A stretch of DNA of 22,030 bases from an uncultured Methanomicrobiales archaeon (GTDB lineage: Archaea > Thermoplasmatota > Thermoplasmata > Methanomassiliicoccales > Methanomethylophilaceae): positions 1 to 22,030 of the forward strand of contig CALAVG010000007.1 in assembly GCA_937892275.1 (NCBI GenBank), read 5' to 3'. The translations under genes were made by a program, and so were the position numbers. The notes beneath the pieces are model-generated. The model was given only the letters and a program-made list of their open reading frames with translations, was not told the origin of the DNA and made no database searches. This document shows, one piece after another, positions 7,124 through 14,338 of the stretch (its first letter is position 1; each line of letters starts with the position of its first letter).

Positions 7124-9532
7124 ATGGGAACATGGGATGTCAGGCTGATCAGCGCCTCCTCCACGCAGGACGGCGACGAACCGGTGATAGAGCTGTTCGG
7201 GAAGACCCGCGACAGGGAATCCATCACCATCCTGGCATACGGTTTCAGACCCTATCTGTTCGCTGTGGATCCCAAGGAAGAACTGGAGCAGCAGCTCAAG
7301 GAGGACTCAGAGGTCATCTCATTGGAACATGACAGGCTCCTGTACAAATCCGAGATGCACGAGGTCCTCAAAGTCACCATCAAGAGTCCGTGGAAGATAT
7401 CCGAGTACAGGACAAGATTCCAGAGGAAGGGTTACAAGGTACTGTCCGCAGACATCTCGTTCCAGCACCGCTTCTTCTACGACAAGGATATGGGAGCCTG
7501 CATTAGAGTAACCGGAGAGAGCATCGAAAAGGGATACTTCACCGATCTCGTAATCAAGATGGATTCCTTCGAGAACATCGACCCCTTCGACCCCGGACTG
7601 AAGGTGCTCTCGTTCGATATCGAGAATTCTGTCGAGCACGAGTTCATCTACACCATATGCTCGGTTGTCACGGACGGGGACGAGATCCGCGAATGCAGAT
7701 CCCTAGTAGGCGATGAGATGGAGATCATCAACGGCTTCGCAGCACTCATACGCGAAGAGGACCCCGACGTCATCACAGGGTACAACATAGACAATTACGA
7801 CATCCGCAAGATTATGGACCGTTCCAAGGCCCGTCGCATGAAGGATGCCCTACCCTGGGGAAGGGACGGCAGCCAGCCTAGACTCGTCAGCGACCGTTTC
7901 TGGCGCGTGAAGGGACGTCTAGTATGCGATGCGTGGTGGGCGGTCAAGATGAAGCTTCGCCCGAAACAGGAGACACTCAACGCCGTATCCATGATGCTGC
8001 TCGGAGAGCAGAAACTGGATGTGGACCCGAAATACATGGACTCCGAATGGGCGAACAACAGGGAGAAGGTCATCAAGTACTGTTTCAAGGATGCCGAGCT
8101 GGCACTCCGTATCCTACTGGAGGTGGACACACTTCGTACCGATATGGATCTTGCAGCGGTATCCAAACTCACGATCGAGGACGTCATGACATCCGGATCC
8201 TCACAGCTGTCCGATTCGCTGCTCATTCGTGCAGCCGACAGGAACAAGGTCGGTGTTCCTCAGATGGGTACCAGGATCGCCGGTGCGGATCAGATCGAGG
8301 GAGGATACGTTCACAGCATGAAACCCGGACTGTACCATTGGGTCTGCGTGGAGGACTTCAAATCGATGTATCCCTCACTGATCATAGCGAAGAACATCTG
8401 CTTCACCACCCTTTGCGAGGACGGGGAGATCATCAGCCCCTCGGGAGCCCGCTTCATGTCCAAAGAGAGGAGGGAGGGACTCCTTCCGAGGATCCTCGAG
8501 GATCTGATGGCCGAGAGGGACAGGATCAAGAAGCTGATGAAGCAGACCCAGGACCCTCACGAGAAGAACTATTACGACGGTCTGCAGGCCGCGGTCAAGG
8601 TGCTGATGAACACGTTCTACGGCGTGTTCGCTTCCACATTCTACAGATTCACCGACAAGAGCATCGGAGCTGCGATAACAGCATTCGCTAGGGCGAACAC
8701 CATCGGTATCATCAACCAGGTTGAATCGGAAGGGATCCACGTGATCTACTCCGATACGGATTCCATATTCATGCAGTCCCCTGTGGAGAATCTCGAGGGG
8801 TCGATCGAATTCGGCAACAAGATGGCCGAGAGGTTCTCCGTTGAAGGAGGCACCCTGGAATTCGAGAAGTTGCTGGAACCCATGTTCACGCACGGAATGA
8901 AGAAGAGATATGTCGGGAAGATCGTGTGGCCTCAGGTCTCCGATGAACTTCTGGTAAGGGGATACGAGATCAGGAGGTCAGATTCATTCGACCTGCAGAG
9001 CAGGATGCTGACGGACCTGTTCGAAATGATCCTCGAAGAGAGGAACGACGAAGCGCTCTCAATGGTCAAGAGCACCATCCAGAATGTCAAGAACGGAAAT
9101 GTGTACAAATCCGAACTCGTGATATCCAAGTCCTGCAAGGGATTGGACGCGTACGAGAACCCCGACAGGATGGCCAATGTGCAGGCCGCCAAGAAGCTCA
9201 TCAAGCTCGGTTACGAGTTCATCCCCGGAATGAAGGTCTCTTGGATAGTGACAGATTCCAAATCATCCCCCCAGACCGTGGAACCTTACATCAGCGGAGT
9301 GGAGTTCACCGCCAAACCCGATTACAAGTATTATGCTGAACGTCTGTCACAGACTGCGTCACGCATCACAGAGGTATTTGGCTGGGAGGAGAAGGATCTG
9401 CTCATGGGCAATCAGCAGGCCACTCTGTTCAGCGGTAAGTTCGCCGAATCCGCCGAGGCTCCGAAAAAGAAAAAGGAACCTGTGGAAGAGAAGCCCAAGG
9501 CCAAGACAAGAAGCCTCGATGATTTCTTCTGA
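7124..9532 (+). CDS. polB: Family B DNA polymerase with 3'-5' exonuclease
   Basis: The 802-residue replicative or repair DNA polymerase carries the three exonuclease motifs: FDIE at 164-167, YNIDNYD at 220-226 and YCFKDAEL at 319-326. The polymerase motifs are also intact: A (DFKSMYPS, 411-418), B (K492 to G500, KVLMNTFYG) and C (YSDTDS, 542-547). Motif C has serine where YGDTDS is more usual. The C-terminus ends in RSLDDFF, a PIP-like box for binding the PCNA sliding clamp. A lysine and glutamate rich linker precedes it. No intein is present. The start follows the ychF stop by 4 bp. Confidence 0.95.
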   Translation: MGTWDVRLISASSTQDGDEPVIELFGKTRDRESITILAYGFRPYLFAVDPKEELEQQLKEDSEVISLEHDRLLYKSEMHEVLKVTIKSPWKISEYRTRFQRKGYKVLSADISFQHRFFYDKDMGACIRVTGESIEKGYFTDLVIKMDSFENIDPFDPGLKVLSFDIENSVEHEFIYTICSVVTDGDEIRECRSLVGDEMEIINGFAALIREEDPDVITGYNIDNYDIRKIMDRSKARRMKDALPWGRDGSQPRLVSDRFWRVKGRLVCDAWWAVKMKLRPKQETLNAVSMMLLGEQKLDVDPKYMDSEWANNREKVIKYCFKDAELALRILLEVDTLRTDMDLAAVSKLTIEDVMTSGSSQLSDSLLIRAADRNKVGVPQMGTRIAGADQIEGGYVHSMKPGLYHWVCVEDFKSMYPSLIIAKNICFTTLCEDGEIISPSGARFMSKERREGLLPRILEDLMAERDRIKKLMKQTQDPHEKNYYDGLQAAVKVLMNTFYGVFASTFYRFTDKSIGAAITAFARANTIGIINQVESEGIHVIYSDTDSIFMQSPVENLEGSIEFGNKMAERFSVEGGTLEFEKLLEPMFTHGMKKRYVGKIVWPQVSDELLVRGYEIRRSDSFDLQSRMLTDLFEMILEERNDEALSMVKSTIQNVKNGNVYKSELVISKSCKGLDAYENPDRMANVQAAKKLIKLGYEFIPGMKVSWIVTDSKSSPQTVEPYISGVEFTAKPDYKYYAERLSQTASRITEVFGWEEKDLLMGNQQATLFSGKFAESAEAPKKKKEPVEEKPKAKTRSLDDFF

Positions 9533-9604
9533 CCATAGATTCAGAGCGCATCCACTGATAATGAATGCATATTGTTCCTAGATACTGCAGGCCCGATTAC
9601 CGCA

Positions 9605-10174
9605 TCAGACAGTCGGGGTGTTACGCATGGTGAGCCCCATCTCCTTTGCCTTGTGCAGTACAAAGGTGTTCTTCTCAAGAGGCTCCTTGCCCATGTGACT
9701 GCTGTATGTGATTATGCCCATCATCTCGAATCCGATCTTCTCGAGGTTCTTCGAAAGGTATCCGGATAATCCTGCGAAATCCACATCGGGATAATAGGAT
9801 GTCAGGATAAGCAGGGCCTTCTTACCGGGAGCAAGAGTGGATTCATCGTTCTCATCGAGGAAATAACTCATCCTGTCCTCGAAGATCTTGTACAGGCCAC
9901 ATGGTCCTTCAAAATAGATCGGCGTTGCGAAGACCACGCAATCACAAGTCTTGATATCCTCCAGGATAGGTAGTACGTCATCGTAGATCATGCGCTTCTC
10001 TGCAACCGGCGCAGGTTTACAGCAGCAATCCTGTATAGAGCGCAGCTTAGATAGCTTGTAGAAATCGATGATGTTCGTGGACAGACCCATTGCTCCATCC
10101 AGGAATGCATCGGCGATCCTTGAGGACGAATCATTCTCCTCAGGACTGCACAATACAGCGACTACCTTTCCCAT
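9605..10174 (-). CDS. Flavodoxin-fold NAD(P)H-dependent oxidoreductase
   Basis: The 189-residue protein resembles the NADPH-dependent FMN reductase/iron-sulfur flavoprotein group. The N-terminal strand VVAVLCSPEENDSSSRI is the FMN phosphate loop, and TPIYFEGPCGLYKIFEDRM at about 84-102 is the conserved flavin ring and dimer segment. Three consecutive cysteines (C50-C52, QDCCCKPAP) sit where iron-sulfur flavoproteins carry a spaced cysteine motif, so cluster binding is uncertain. I chose the ATG at 10174 because a TATA box lies 27 nt upstream and the family begins with this strand. An in-frame GTG at 10258 would add 28 unmatched residues. It lies downstream of a MarR regulator on the same strand, which could control it. 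Confidence 0.85.
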   Translation of the reverse strand: MGKVVAVLCSPEENDSSSRIADAFLDGAMGLSTNIIDFYKLSKLRSIQDCCCKPAPVAEKRMIYDDVLPILEDIKTCDCVVFATPIYFEGPCGLYKIFEDRMSYFLDENDESTLAPGKKALLILTSYYPDVDFAGLSGYLSKNLEKIGFEMMGIITYSSHMGKEPLEKNTFVLHKAKEMGLTMRNTPTV

Positions 10175-10196
10175 AAGTTGAATATCGTAAAATCCG

Positions 10197-10205
10197 TATA
10201 TAAAA
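10197..10205 (-). promoter_or_regulatory. TATA box for the flavodoxin-like gene
   Basis: On the minus strand this reads TTTTATATA, centred about 27 nt before the ATG at 10174. It predicts a leaderless transcript and supports that start. Confidence 0.55.
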
Positions 10206-10286
10206 TAATAGCCTGATTCATCCAACTGGAAAATGGTCGGTTTTCTGAAAGCTGGCACAATGCGGATTTTAGTTGCATCGGCCTGT

Positions 10287-10296
10287 TAATATATAG
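10287..10296 (-). promoter_or_regulatory. Second TATA-like element upstream of the flavodoxin-like gene
   Basis: CTATATATTA on the minus strand predicts a transcript start near 10265, just before the in-frame GTG at 10258. It could drive a longer leader or a longer isoform. Which promoter is used cannot be told from sequence. Confidence 0.3.
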
Positions 10297-10313
10297 CTTC
10301 TAAAGCGATCCGC

Positions 10314-10871
10314 TCATTTCCTTTTCTGACCAGAGAGACGCAATGGCTGAGCCTCGTATCCATCCTCGGGGATGATGTGAAGATGGGTGTAAAATGGATC
10401 CTCATACCTTGAACCCATGTAACTGTCGATATCGACATTCATGTTGTTCAGGACACGGATAAGGGTGTTCCTCATGTGAAGGACATCCTCACGGGGTATG
10501 TCCCTGAAGTAACTGTTGTTCAGCTCGGTGATTCCATCCATCACCCTTGCTGCCAAAGAATGTCCCTCTTCCGTGAGGAAGATCTTGTACTTCTTGCTGC
10601 TGTCCGACTTACGGTCGTCGTAAACGAGCTCCTTTTCCCTGAGAACCTTGATGACACGGTTGGTGTTGGCTGTGTCGAGATCGAGGAAACGTGAGAGACT
10701 GACAAGAGTCTGTCCATCCTTTATTTGAAGCGCAATAAGATAGACAGCGTGAGCACTGGTGAGACCGTAACTGGAAACTATATTCGTCATGTTCTTACGC
10801 ATGACTAGACTCATTCTGTCAAAGAATGCTGGTAGGAATGAGTTCCAGTATACGTCCTCCCCATCGTTCAT
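10314..10871 (-). CDS. MarR-family winged-helix transcriptional regulator
   Basis: The 185-residue protein has the MarR layout. A helical dimerisation part (SFLPAFFDRMSLVMRKNM) precedes the winged helix from about residue 40 to 105, with the recognition region LSRFLDLDTANTNRVIKVLREKELV and the wing DDRKSDSSKKYKIFLTEEG. MarR proteins usually repress nearby genes and respond to small ligands or oxidants. The adjacent downstream flavodoxin-fold reductase is the obvious candidate target, an inference from position. The frame is open to 10937, but a TATA box at 10894-10903 lies 27 nt before the ATG at 10871, so the shorter start is preferred. The C-terminal 35 residues extend past the usual domain. 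Confidence 0.85.
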   Translation of the reverse strand: MNDGEDVYWNSFLPAFFDRMSLVMRKNMTNIVSSYGLTSAHAVYLIALQIKDGQTLVSLSRFLDLDTANTNRVIKVLREKELVYDDRKSDSSKKYKIFLTEEGHSLAARVMDGITELNNSYFRDIPREDVLHMRNTLIRVLNNMNVDIDSYMGSRYEDPFYTHLHIIPEDGYEAQPLRLSGQKRK

Positions 10872-10893
10872 TGAACCTGGACTATTTTCTTCA

Positions 10894-10903
10894 TTTATAA
10901 AAG
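10894..10903 (-). promoter_or_regulatory. TATA box for the marR-like gene
   Basis: On the minus strand CTTTTATAAA is centred about 27 nt before the ATG at 10871, which fits a leaderless mRNA. Confidence 0.55.
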
Positions 10904-10940
10904 TAGTTAGAAATCCTGTTATTATTAAGTCTGGCATTAT

Positions 10941-11022
10941 GAAGGGTCGACTCTCCGTTGAATAAAGAAGGAGGAAAAAACGGATCGGCCCCCGCCGTTC
11001 TCACATCGGAGTGCGACCCTTC
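10941..11022. repeat. Imperfect inverted repeat with 49-nt spacer
   Basis: The left arm (10941-10957) begins GAAGGGTCG and the right arm (11007-11022) ends CGACCCTTC. The outer nine bases pair perfectly and the inner part pairs with one shift. The arms enclose the terminator that follows the corrinoid-protein remnant. It may be the end structure of a lost element or a larger terminator fold. Confidence 0.5.
10974..10998 (-). terminator. Hairpin plus T6 terminator after the corrinoid remnant
   Basis: On the minus strand ACGG-CGG pairs with CCG-(AT)-CCGT and is followed directly by TTTTTT. This is a plausible native terminator of the broken corrinoid-protein gene, lying 37 nt past its stop. 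Confidence 0.5.
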
Positions 11023-11034
11023 AATTTGATACGT

Positions 11035-11265
11035 TCAAGCATCGGAGAATTCAGCGGTGAACTTCGCCACTGCATCATTGGCACTCTCTGAGTAGATATC
11101 TGCTCCGATCCTGTCGGCCCACTGCTGGGTGACAGGTGCTCCGTCGACGTTGGTCTTGCACTTGTCCTTGAGGCCTTCCTTGACCATCATGTCTTCCAGG
11201 GTCTTCTGTCCGACCATGGTTGAGGTCATAAGGGCTGAGGTTCCGCAAGCGACGGCGTTGTGAGT
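11035..11265 (-). pseudogene. C-terminal remnant of a methylamine corrinoid protein (MtmC/MtbC/MttC type)
   Basis: The last 76 codons match the end of the B12-binding domain of methyltransferase corrinoid proteins: HNAVACGTSALMTSTMVGQ, then KTLEDM, GAPVTQQWADRIGADIY and a final NDAVAKF. Such proteins carry the methyl group from methylamines to coenzyme M in methylotrophic methanogenesis and are about 215 residues long. The helical N-terminal domain and the cobalt-binding DxHxxG motif are missing. The frame continues open to 11385, but only from a TTG, and that part has poor codon use and no family resemblance. There is no room for the rest before the MORN gene at 11492. This is a 5'-truncated relic. 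Confidence 0.8.
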
Positions 11266-11395
11266 AACCAGTGTTCCGGTGATGTGGATAGGCGAGGGCC
11301 CTCCTGCCATTGCCATCGACGAGGCCAGTGCAGCAGCACTCGTCCCCATCGCCAACATGTGCTTCGGAGACACCATTGGACTCAACTACGAGTGA
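11264..11395 (+). pseudogene. C-terminal tail of an unidentified gene
   Basis: This 43-codon open stretch ends in TGA and has the C/G-rich third positions of real genes here. It encodes MWIGEGPPAIAIDEASAAAL then VPIANMCFGDTIGLNYE. It has no start codon of its own (preceded by an in-frame TGA at 11261-11263) and is followed after 13 bp by a strong hairpin terminator, as the end of a real gene would be. I do not recognise the family. It meets the corrinoid remnant head to head at about 11264, so both genes seem to have lost their 5' parts in one event. Confidence 0.5.
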
Positions 11396-11408
11396 TAGAG
11401 ACATATCA

Positions 11409-11440
11409 CCGCCGCCCTCCGTCGGGCGGCGGACCCTTTT
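11409..11440 (+). terminator. GC-rich hairpin terminator
   Basis: CCGCCGCCC (11409-11417) pairs perfectly with GGGCGGCGG (11424-11432) around a six-base loop and is followed by a T4 run at 11437-11440. It follows the plus-strand gene tail. Confidence 0.7.
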
Positions 11441-11447
11441 CCCATTA

Positions 11448-11458
11448 CAATTTATAAC
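11448..11458 (+). promoter_or_regulatory. TATA box for the MORN gene
   Basis: CAATTTATAAC lies about 38 nt before the ATG at 11492, predicting a leader of about 10-12 nt that contains GAGAGGAATAGAA. Confidence 0.45.
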
Positions 11459-11491
11459 GGTAACAGAGATTCCCATCCGAGAGGAATAGAA

Positions 11492-11917
11492 ATGGGCAAC
11501 CTACAACAGATCAACATGCCTAACGGCGACACATACGCCGGCGAGGTCCAATACGGCAATTTCGAGGGTCACGGGATCTACACGTTCGCGTCGGGTGCGA
11601 AGTACGAGGGACAGTTCAGGAACGGGATGTTCAACGGCAAGGGCGTCTACATCTGTGCCGACGGGGACCGTTACACCGGAGAGTTCGTTAACAACATGTT
11701 CGAGGGTTACGGCATCTACATCAAGTCCACCGGGGAGAAGTACGAAGGACAGTTCAGGGATAACATGTACCACGGAAAGGGAGTCATAACCTACCCCAAC
11801 GGAGAGAAGGACGAGGCGGACTTCAAGTACGGAAAGGCCCAGGGCGTTGGATACCACACATGGCCCGACGGAGAGAGGGCCGAGGTGGAGTTCGTCGACG
11901 GAAGATTCAGGTACTGA
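11492..11917 (+). CDS. MORN-repeat protein
   Basis: The 141-residue protein consists almost entirely of MORN repeats in 23-residue register. These run 12-34, 35-57, 58-80, 81-103 and 104-126, with a final half repeat at 127-141. The repeats have the form G-x-x-Y-x-G-x-F-x-x-x-x-x-x-G-x-G-x-Y; the fifth and last are less regular (DEADF, AEVEF). There is no signal peptide or membrane segment, so it should be cytoplasmic. MORN repeats form flat beta sheets that mediate protein or lipid contacts; no enzymatic domain is present. It stands alone between gene remnants and a surface-protein gene, and its job is unknown. Confidence 0.88.
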   Translation: MGNLQQINMPNGDTYAGEVQYGNFEGHGIYTFASGAKYEGQFRNGMFNGKGVYICADGDRYTGEFVNNMFEGYGIYIKSTGEKYEGQFRDNMYHGKGVITYPNGEKDEADFKYGKAQGVGYHTWPDGERAEVEFVDGRFRY

Positions 11918-12000
11918 ATCGGATCATTCTTTCACATTACAATGGTCGGTCCAGGATCTGGATAGACCGCATCGTCCATTACAGAGTACTCTCCATAAAT

Positions 12001-12010
12001 CGATATATTG
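12001..12010 (+). promoter_or_regulatory. TATA box for the surface-protein gene
   Basis: CGATATATTG is centred about 26 nt before the ATG at 12031, fitting a leaderless transcript and supporting that start over upstream in-frame codons that overlap the MORN gene. Confidence 0.5.
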
Positions 12011-12030
12011 GCATAACCATCCAGTATACA

Positions 12031-12732
12031 ATGTTTGACTATAAAGCAAAGAAGGACGTTCTACTCCTGGCATCGTTCGCTATAGTCCTCTGTGTGGTCG
12101 CCTTCGTGGAGACCGCTGACGTGACGGATGCGGATGATGATATGCTGTCCATCGGCGACACCGTCTCTTTCGGATCCGGAAGAGGTACAGTGATACATAA
12201 CGAAGGGCAGGACGTGTGCACATACAACACAGATTCGCAAGTCATCATAACAATGACCGTTCTGACGAAGCCCACAGAATACAACAAGGGCTGGGATGAC
12301 GTCGGTACCCTGGAAATCACGGGTATCGAATTCAAGGCCAACTCCGACCTCGTATACGTCCCGTCGTACATTGTGGACAAGATCAGCAGCGACATCGGAC
12401 TGTACAAAATTATTTCCATTTCTGATGATGTGAAATCGAAGATCGACGCAAAGACCATCAGCATCGTTCTCCCCAAGGAGCTGAGATCGGTCAAATTCGG
12501 AAGCAGCGTGACAGTTGTCACGGAAGGATCGTACACGGATACCAAGGGCAATGTGGTCCACTACTCTGTAGACGAGACCAGCTGTGCCTACATGAACGGA
12601 TACGGGACCTATTCCGCCTATGCCAACGTAAAATCCGGTGCGGACATCAGGTACTGCGAACAGGGGACCGTCACCAAGGTCGATTACGCATCCGGACAGA
12701 CCACTTACGATACGAAGATGGTCCGTTGGTGA
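12031..12732 (+). CDS. Secreted/surface protein, N-terminal part (ends at an in-frame TGA)
   Basis: The 233 residues begin with a basic N-terminus (MFDYKAKKD) and a hydrophobic stretch of about 18 residues (VLLLASFAIVLCVVAFVE), a signal peptide or anchor. An acidic linker and a beta-rich extracellular region with several cysteines follow. I do not recognise a named domain; the style is that of large methanogen surface proteins. The frame stops at TGA 12730-12732, then stays open in the same frame to 13125, where a C-terminal membrane anchor is found. The two parts look like one original protein. The start at 12031 is chosen from the TATA spacing; the frame is open upstream to 11860 inside the MORN gene, which is not credible. 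Confidence 0.75.
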   Translation: MFDYKAKKDVLLLASFAIVLCVVAFVETADVTDADDDMLSIGDTVSFGSGRGTVIHNEGQDVCTYNTDSQVIITMTVLTKPTEYNKGWDDVGTLEITGIEFKANSDLVYVPSYIVDKISSDIGLYKIISISDDVKSKIDAKTISIVLPKELRSVKFGSSVTVVTEGSYTDTKGNVVHYSVDETSCAYMNGYGTYSAYANVKSGADIRYCEQGTVTKVDYASGQTTYDTKMVRW

Positions 12733-12762
12733 ACGAACGACCTCACATCCAACGACAAATGG

Positions 12763-13125
12763 GTGTGCGGACTCGGTGCGTTCGGCGACATGATTGGTAC
12801 CGTGCTGACATACGAACTTGAATTCACCGGAAAGAACGTGAATTACTCCGTGGACTCTCTGAGATGCGCCACGAATGCCGTTGTATCAATCAGCGGCAAC
12901 ACTCTCAAGGTGAACGCCTTCGCGGTCACCGCAGAACCCAAGCAGGGAACACTCACCGGATGGAACATCTCCGATGGGGACAAGATAACATCCGACATGG
13001 AGATTACGGCGGACCGCGATGCTCCTCAGTCCTCCGATGATACCACGATGTTCGCTGTCATCTTCGTGATCATCCTGATCGCGATTATCTGTGCAGTGGT
13101 ATTCCTGGTAAAGAAGAAGAAATGA
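12763..13125 (+). CDS. C-terminal part of the interrupted surface protein
   Basis: This stretch is in the same frame as the preceding part and is separated from it only by the TGA at 12730. The first possible start is a GTG at 12763, but the reading continues unbroken from the codon after the TGA (TNDLTSNDKW). It encodes a beta-rich region followed by a transmembrane helix (FAVIFVIILIAIICAVVFLV) and a KKKK cytoplasmic tail. Without the N-terminal signal this piece is unlikely to be exported alone. It is best read as the downstream half of a gene broken by a nonsense codon, or as a sequencing error at one base. Confidence 0.6.
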   Translation: MCGLGAFGDMIGTVLTYELEFTGKNVNYSVDSLRCATNAVVSISGNTLKVNAFAVTAEPKQGTLTGWNISDGDKITSDMEITADRDAPQSSDDTTMFAVIFVIILIAIICAVVFLVKKKK

Positions 13126-13132
13126 ACTAAAC

Positions 13133-13157
13133 GGGAGGTATCACCCTCCCCCTTTTT
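13133..13157 (+). terminator. Hairpin plus T5 terminator after the surface protein
   Basis: GGGAGG (13133-13138) pairs with CCTCCC (13145-13150) and is followed by T5 at 13153-13157. It lies between convergent genes and also overlaps the end of larC. Confidence 0.65.
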
Positions 13158-14338
13158 CATTCGAATCTGACCGATTCGCGGACCTTCCTTATCGATACGC
13201 CATGCTCTTCTGAGGCCTTGACGAGATCATCGTGTTCGGGCTTCCATTTCCTGATACCGTACCCCTCTGAGACCTTGACGCGGATGTCCCCGTATTCCGT
13301 ATGGCAGATCTCCATATGGGATGACATCTCGAACCTCTCGGCCCTCCAGATCCTGAGGCCGATCGTCGATGTGTTGGCAAGGATCAGATTCGCCAGCTTG
13401 TCCTTCTCGGCCTGACGGCAGAGACATGTTAGCCTGTATCCGGGCCTGCCTTTCTTCATGATCATAGGGGTAAGGGCGGCATCGCGTGCCCCTTCCTCGA
13501 GAAGAAGATCAATCATCGGACCGAGGTCCTCGGGGGTCATGTCGTCGATGTTGCAGTTGATTTCGTAGATCTCGAACATGCCGTTCTCCGAATCACCAAA
13601 GAACGCCCTCACCATGTTGGGGATGGATGATTCGCGGTTGCCCAGTCCGATACCGATTTCCTTAACAGTCATACGTGGACGCTGTCCGTATTCCTTCGTG
13701 AAATGCTTGATTATCGCAGCACCAGTCGGTGTGGTGAATTCCCCTTCGACGTCTCCGGCATAGCACGGGACATCCCTGAGGATCAATGCCGTGGCCGGCG
13801 CAGGTACGGGGAGTTTCCCGTGAGCGCAATCGACATATCCGTAACCTGTACGGAGAGGAGACGATGCTATGAACTCCGGGGACAACTTCTCTATCAGAAG
13901 ACAGTTTCCGACCACATCGGCAATCGCATCCAGCATACCGACCTCATGGAAATGGACCTCTCCCACGGGTTCCCCGTGGACCTCGGCCTCTGCCTTGGCG
14001 ATCTCCTCATAGATCTGCATGGCATGGGATTTGACCGAATCGGATACCTTCAGCCCATTTATGATGTCCATGACCTCGGGCAGGCTGCGGTGCTCGTGGT
14101 GATTGTAATGTCCATGGTGCTCGTGTTGTTCCTCATCCTTTCCGTGGATCAGGATGTCGACCTTGTTACCAGTGACGTGATTCTTCTCCTTGTGGGAGAC
14201 CTCTACCGTTATGCCGGGTATCCCTGCGGATTCTATCATCGTCTTCGCCTCGGATGGATCCGGGAGAAGGTCGGAAAGAGCTCCCAACAGCATATCCCCG
14301 GAGACACCTGCGTTGCATTCCAGATACAAAGTCCTCAT
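13157..14338 (-). CDS. larC: Nickel-pincer cofactor nickel insertase LarC
   Basis: The 393-residue LarC performs the last step of nickel-pincer nucleotide synthesis, CTP-dependent nickel insertion. It opens with TLYLECNAGVSGDMLLGAL and has a histidine-rich loop at about 72-83 (HEHHGHYNHHEH), probably for nickel binding, and the conserved EVHFHEVGMLDAIADVVG at about 128-145. Near the C-terminal third are NCNIDDMTPEDLG and MKKGRPG. In Lactiplantibacillus plantarum larC needs a programmed frameshift; here it is one uninterrupted frame. The ATG at 14338 overlaps the larB stop by one base (TGATG). A GTG one codon earlier is possible. Confidence 0.95.
   Translation of the reverse strand: MRTLYLECNAGVSGDMLLGALSDLLPDPSEAKTMIESAGIPGITVEVSHKEKNHVTGNKVDILIHGKDEEQHEHHGHYNHHEHRSLPEVMDIINGLKVSDSVKSHAMQIYEEIAKAEAEVHGEPVGEVHFHEVGMLDAIADVVGNCLLIEKLSPEFIASSPLRTGYGYVDCAHGKLPVPAPATALILRDVPCYAGDVEGEFTTPTGAAIIKHFTKEYGQRPRMTVKEIGIGLGNRESSIPNMVRAFFGDSENGMFEIYEINCNIDDMTPEDLGPMIDLLLEEGARDAALTPMIMKKGRPGYRLTCLCRQAEKDKLANLILANTSTIGLRIWRAERFEMSSHMEICHTEYGDIRVKVSEGYGIRKWKPEHDDLVKASEEHGVSIRKVRESVRFE

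Noticed and set aside
6154..7230. 358-codon minus-strand open frame opposite ychF
   Set aside because: Shadow of the GTPase gene, which has intact motifs on the plus strand; no family resemblance in the antisense frame.
11266..11385. Open extension of the corrinoid remnant up to a TTG at 11385
   Set aside because: It lacks corrinoid-protein resemblance and has poor codon use; the plus strand reads better there as a separate gene tail.
12730..12732. Selenocysteine or pyrrolysine decoding at the in-frame stop
   Set aside because: Pyrrolysine uses TAG, not TGA; there is no selenoprotein family here and TGA is the normal stop throughout the window.
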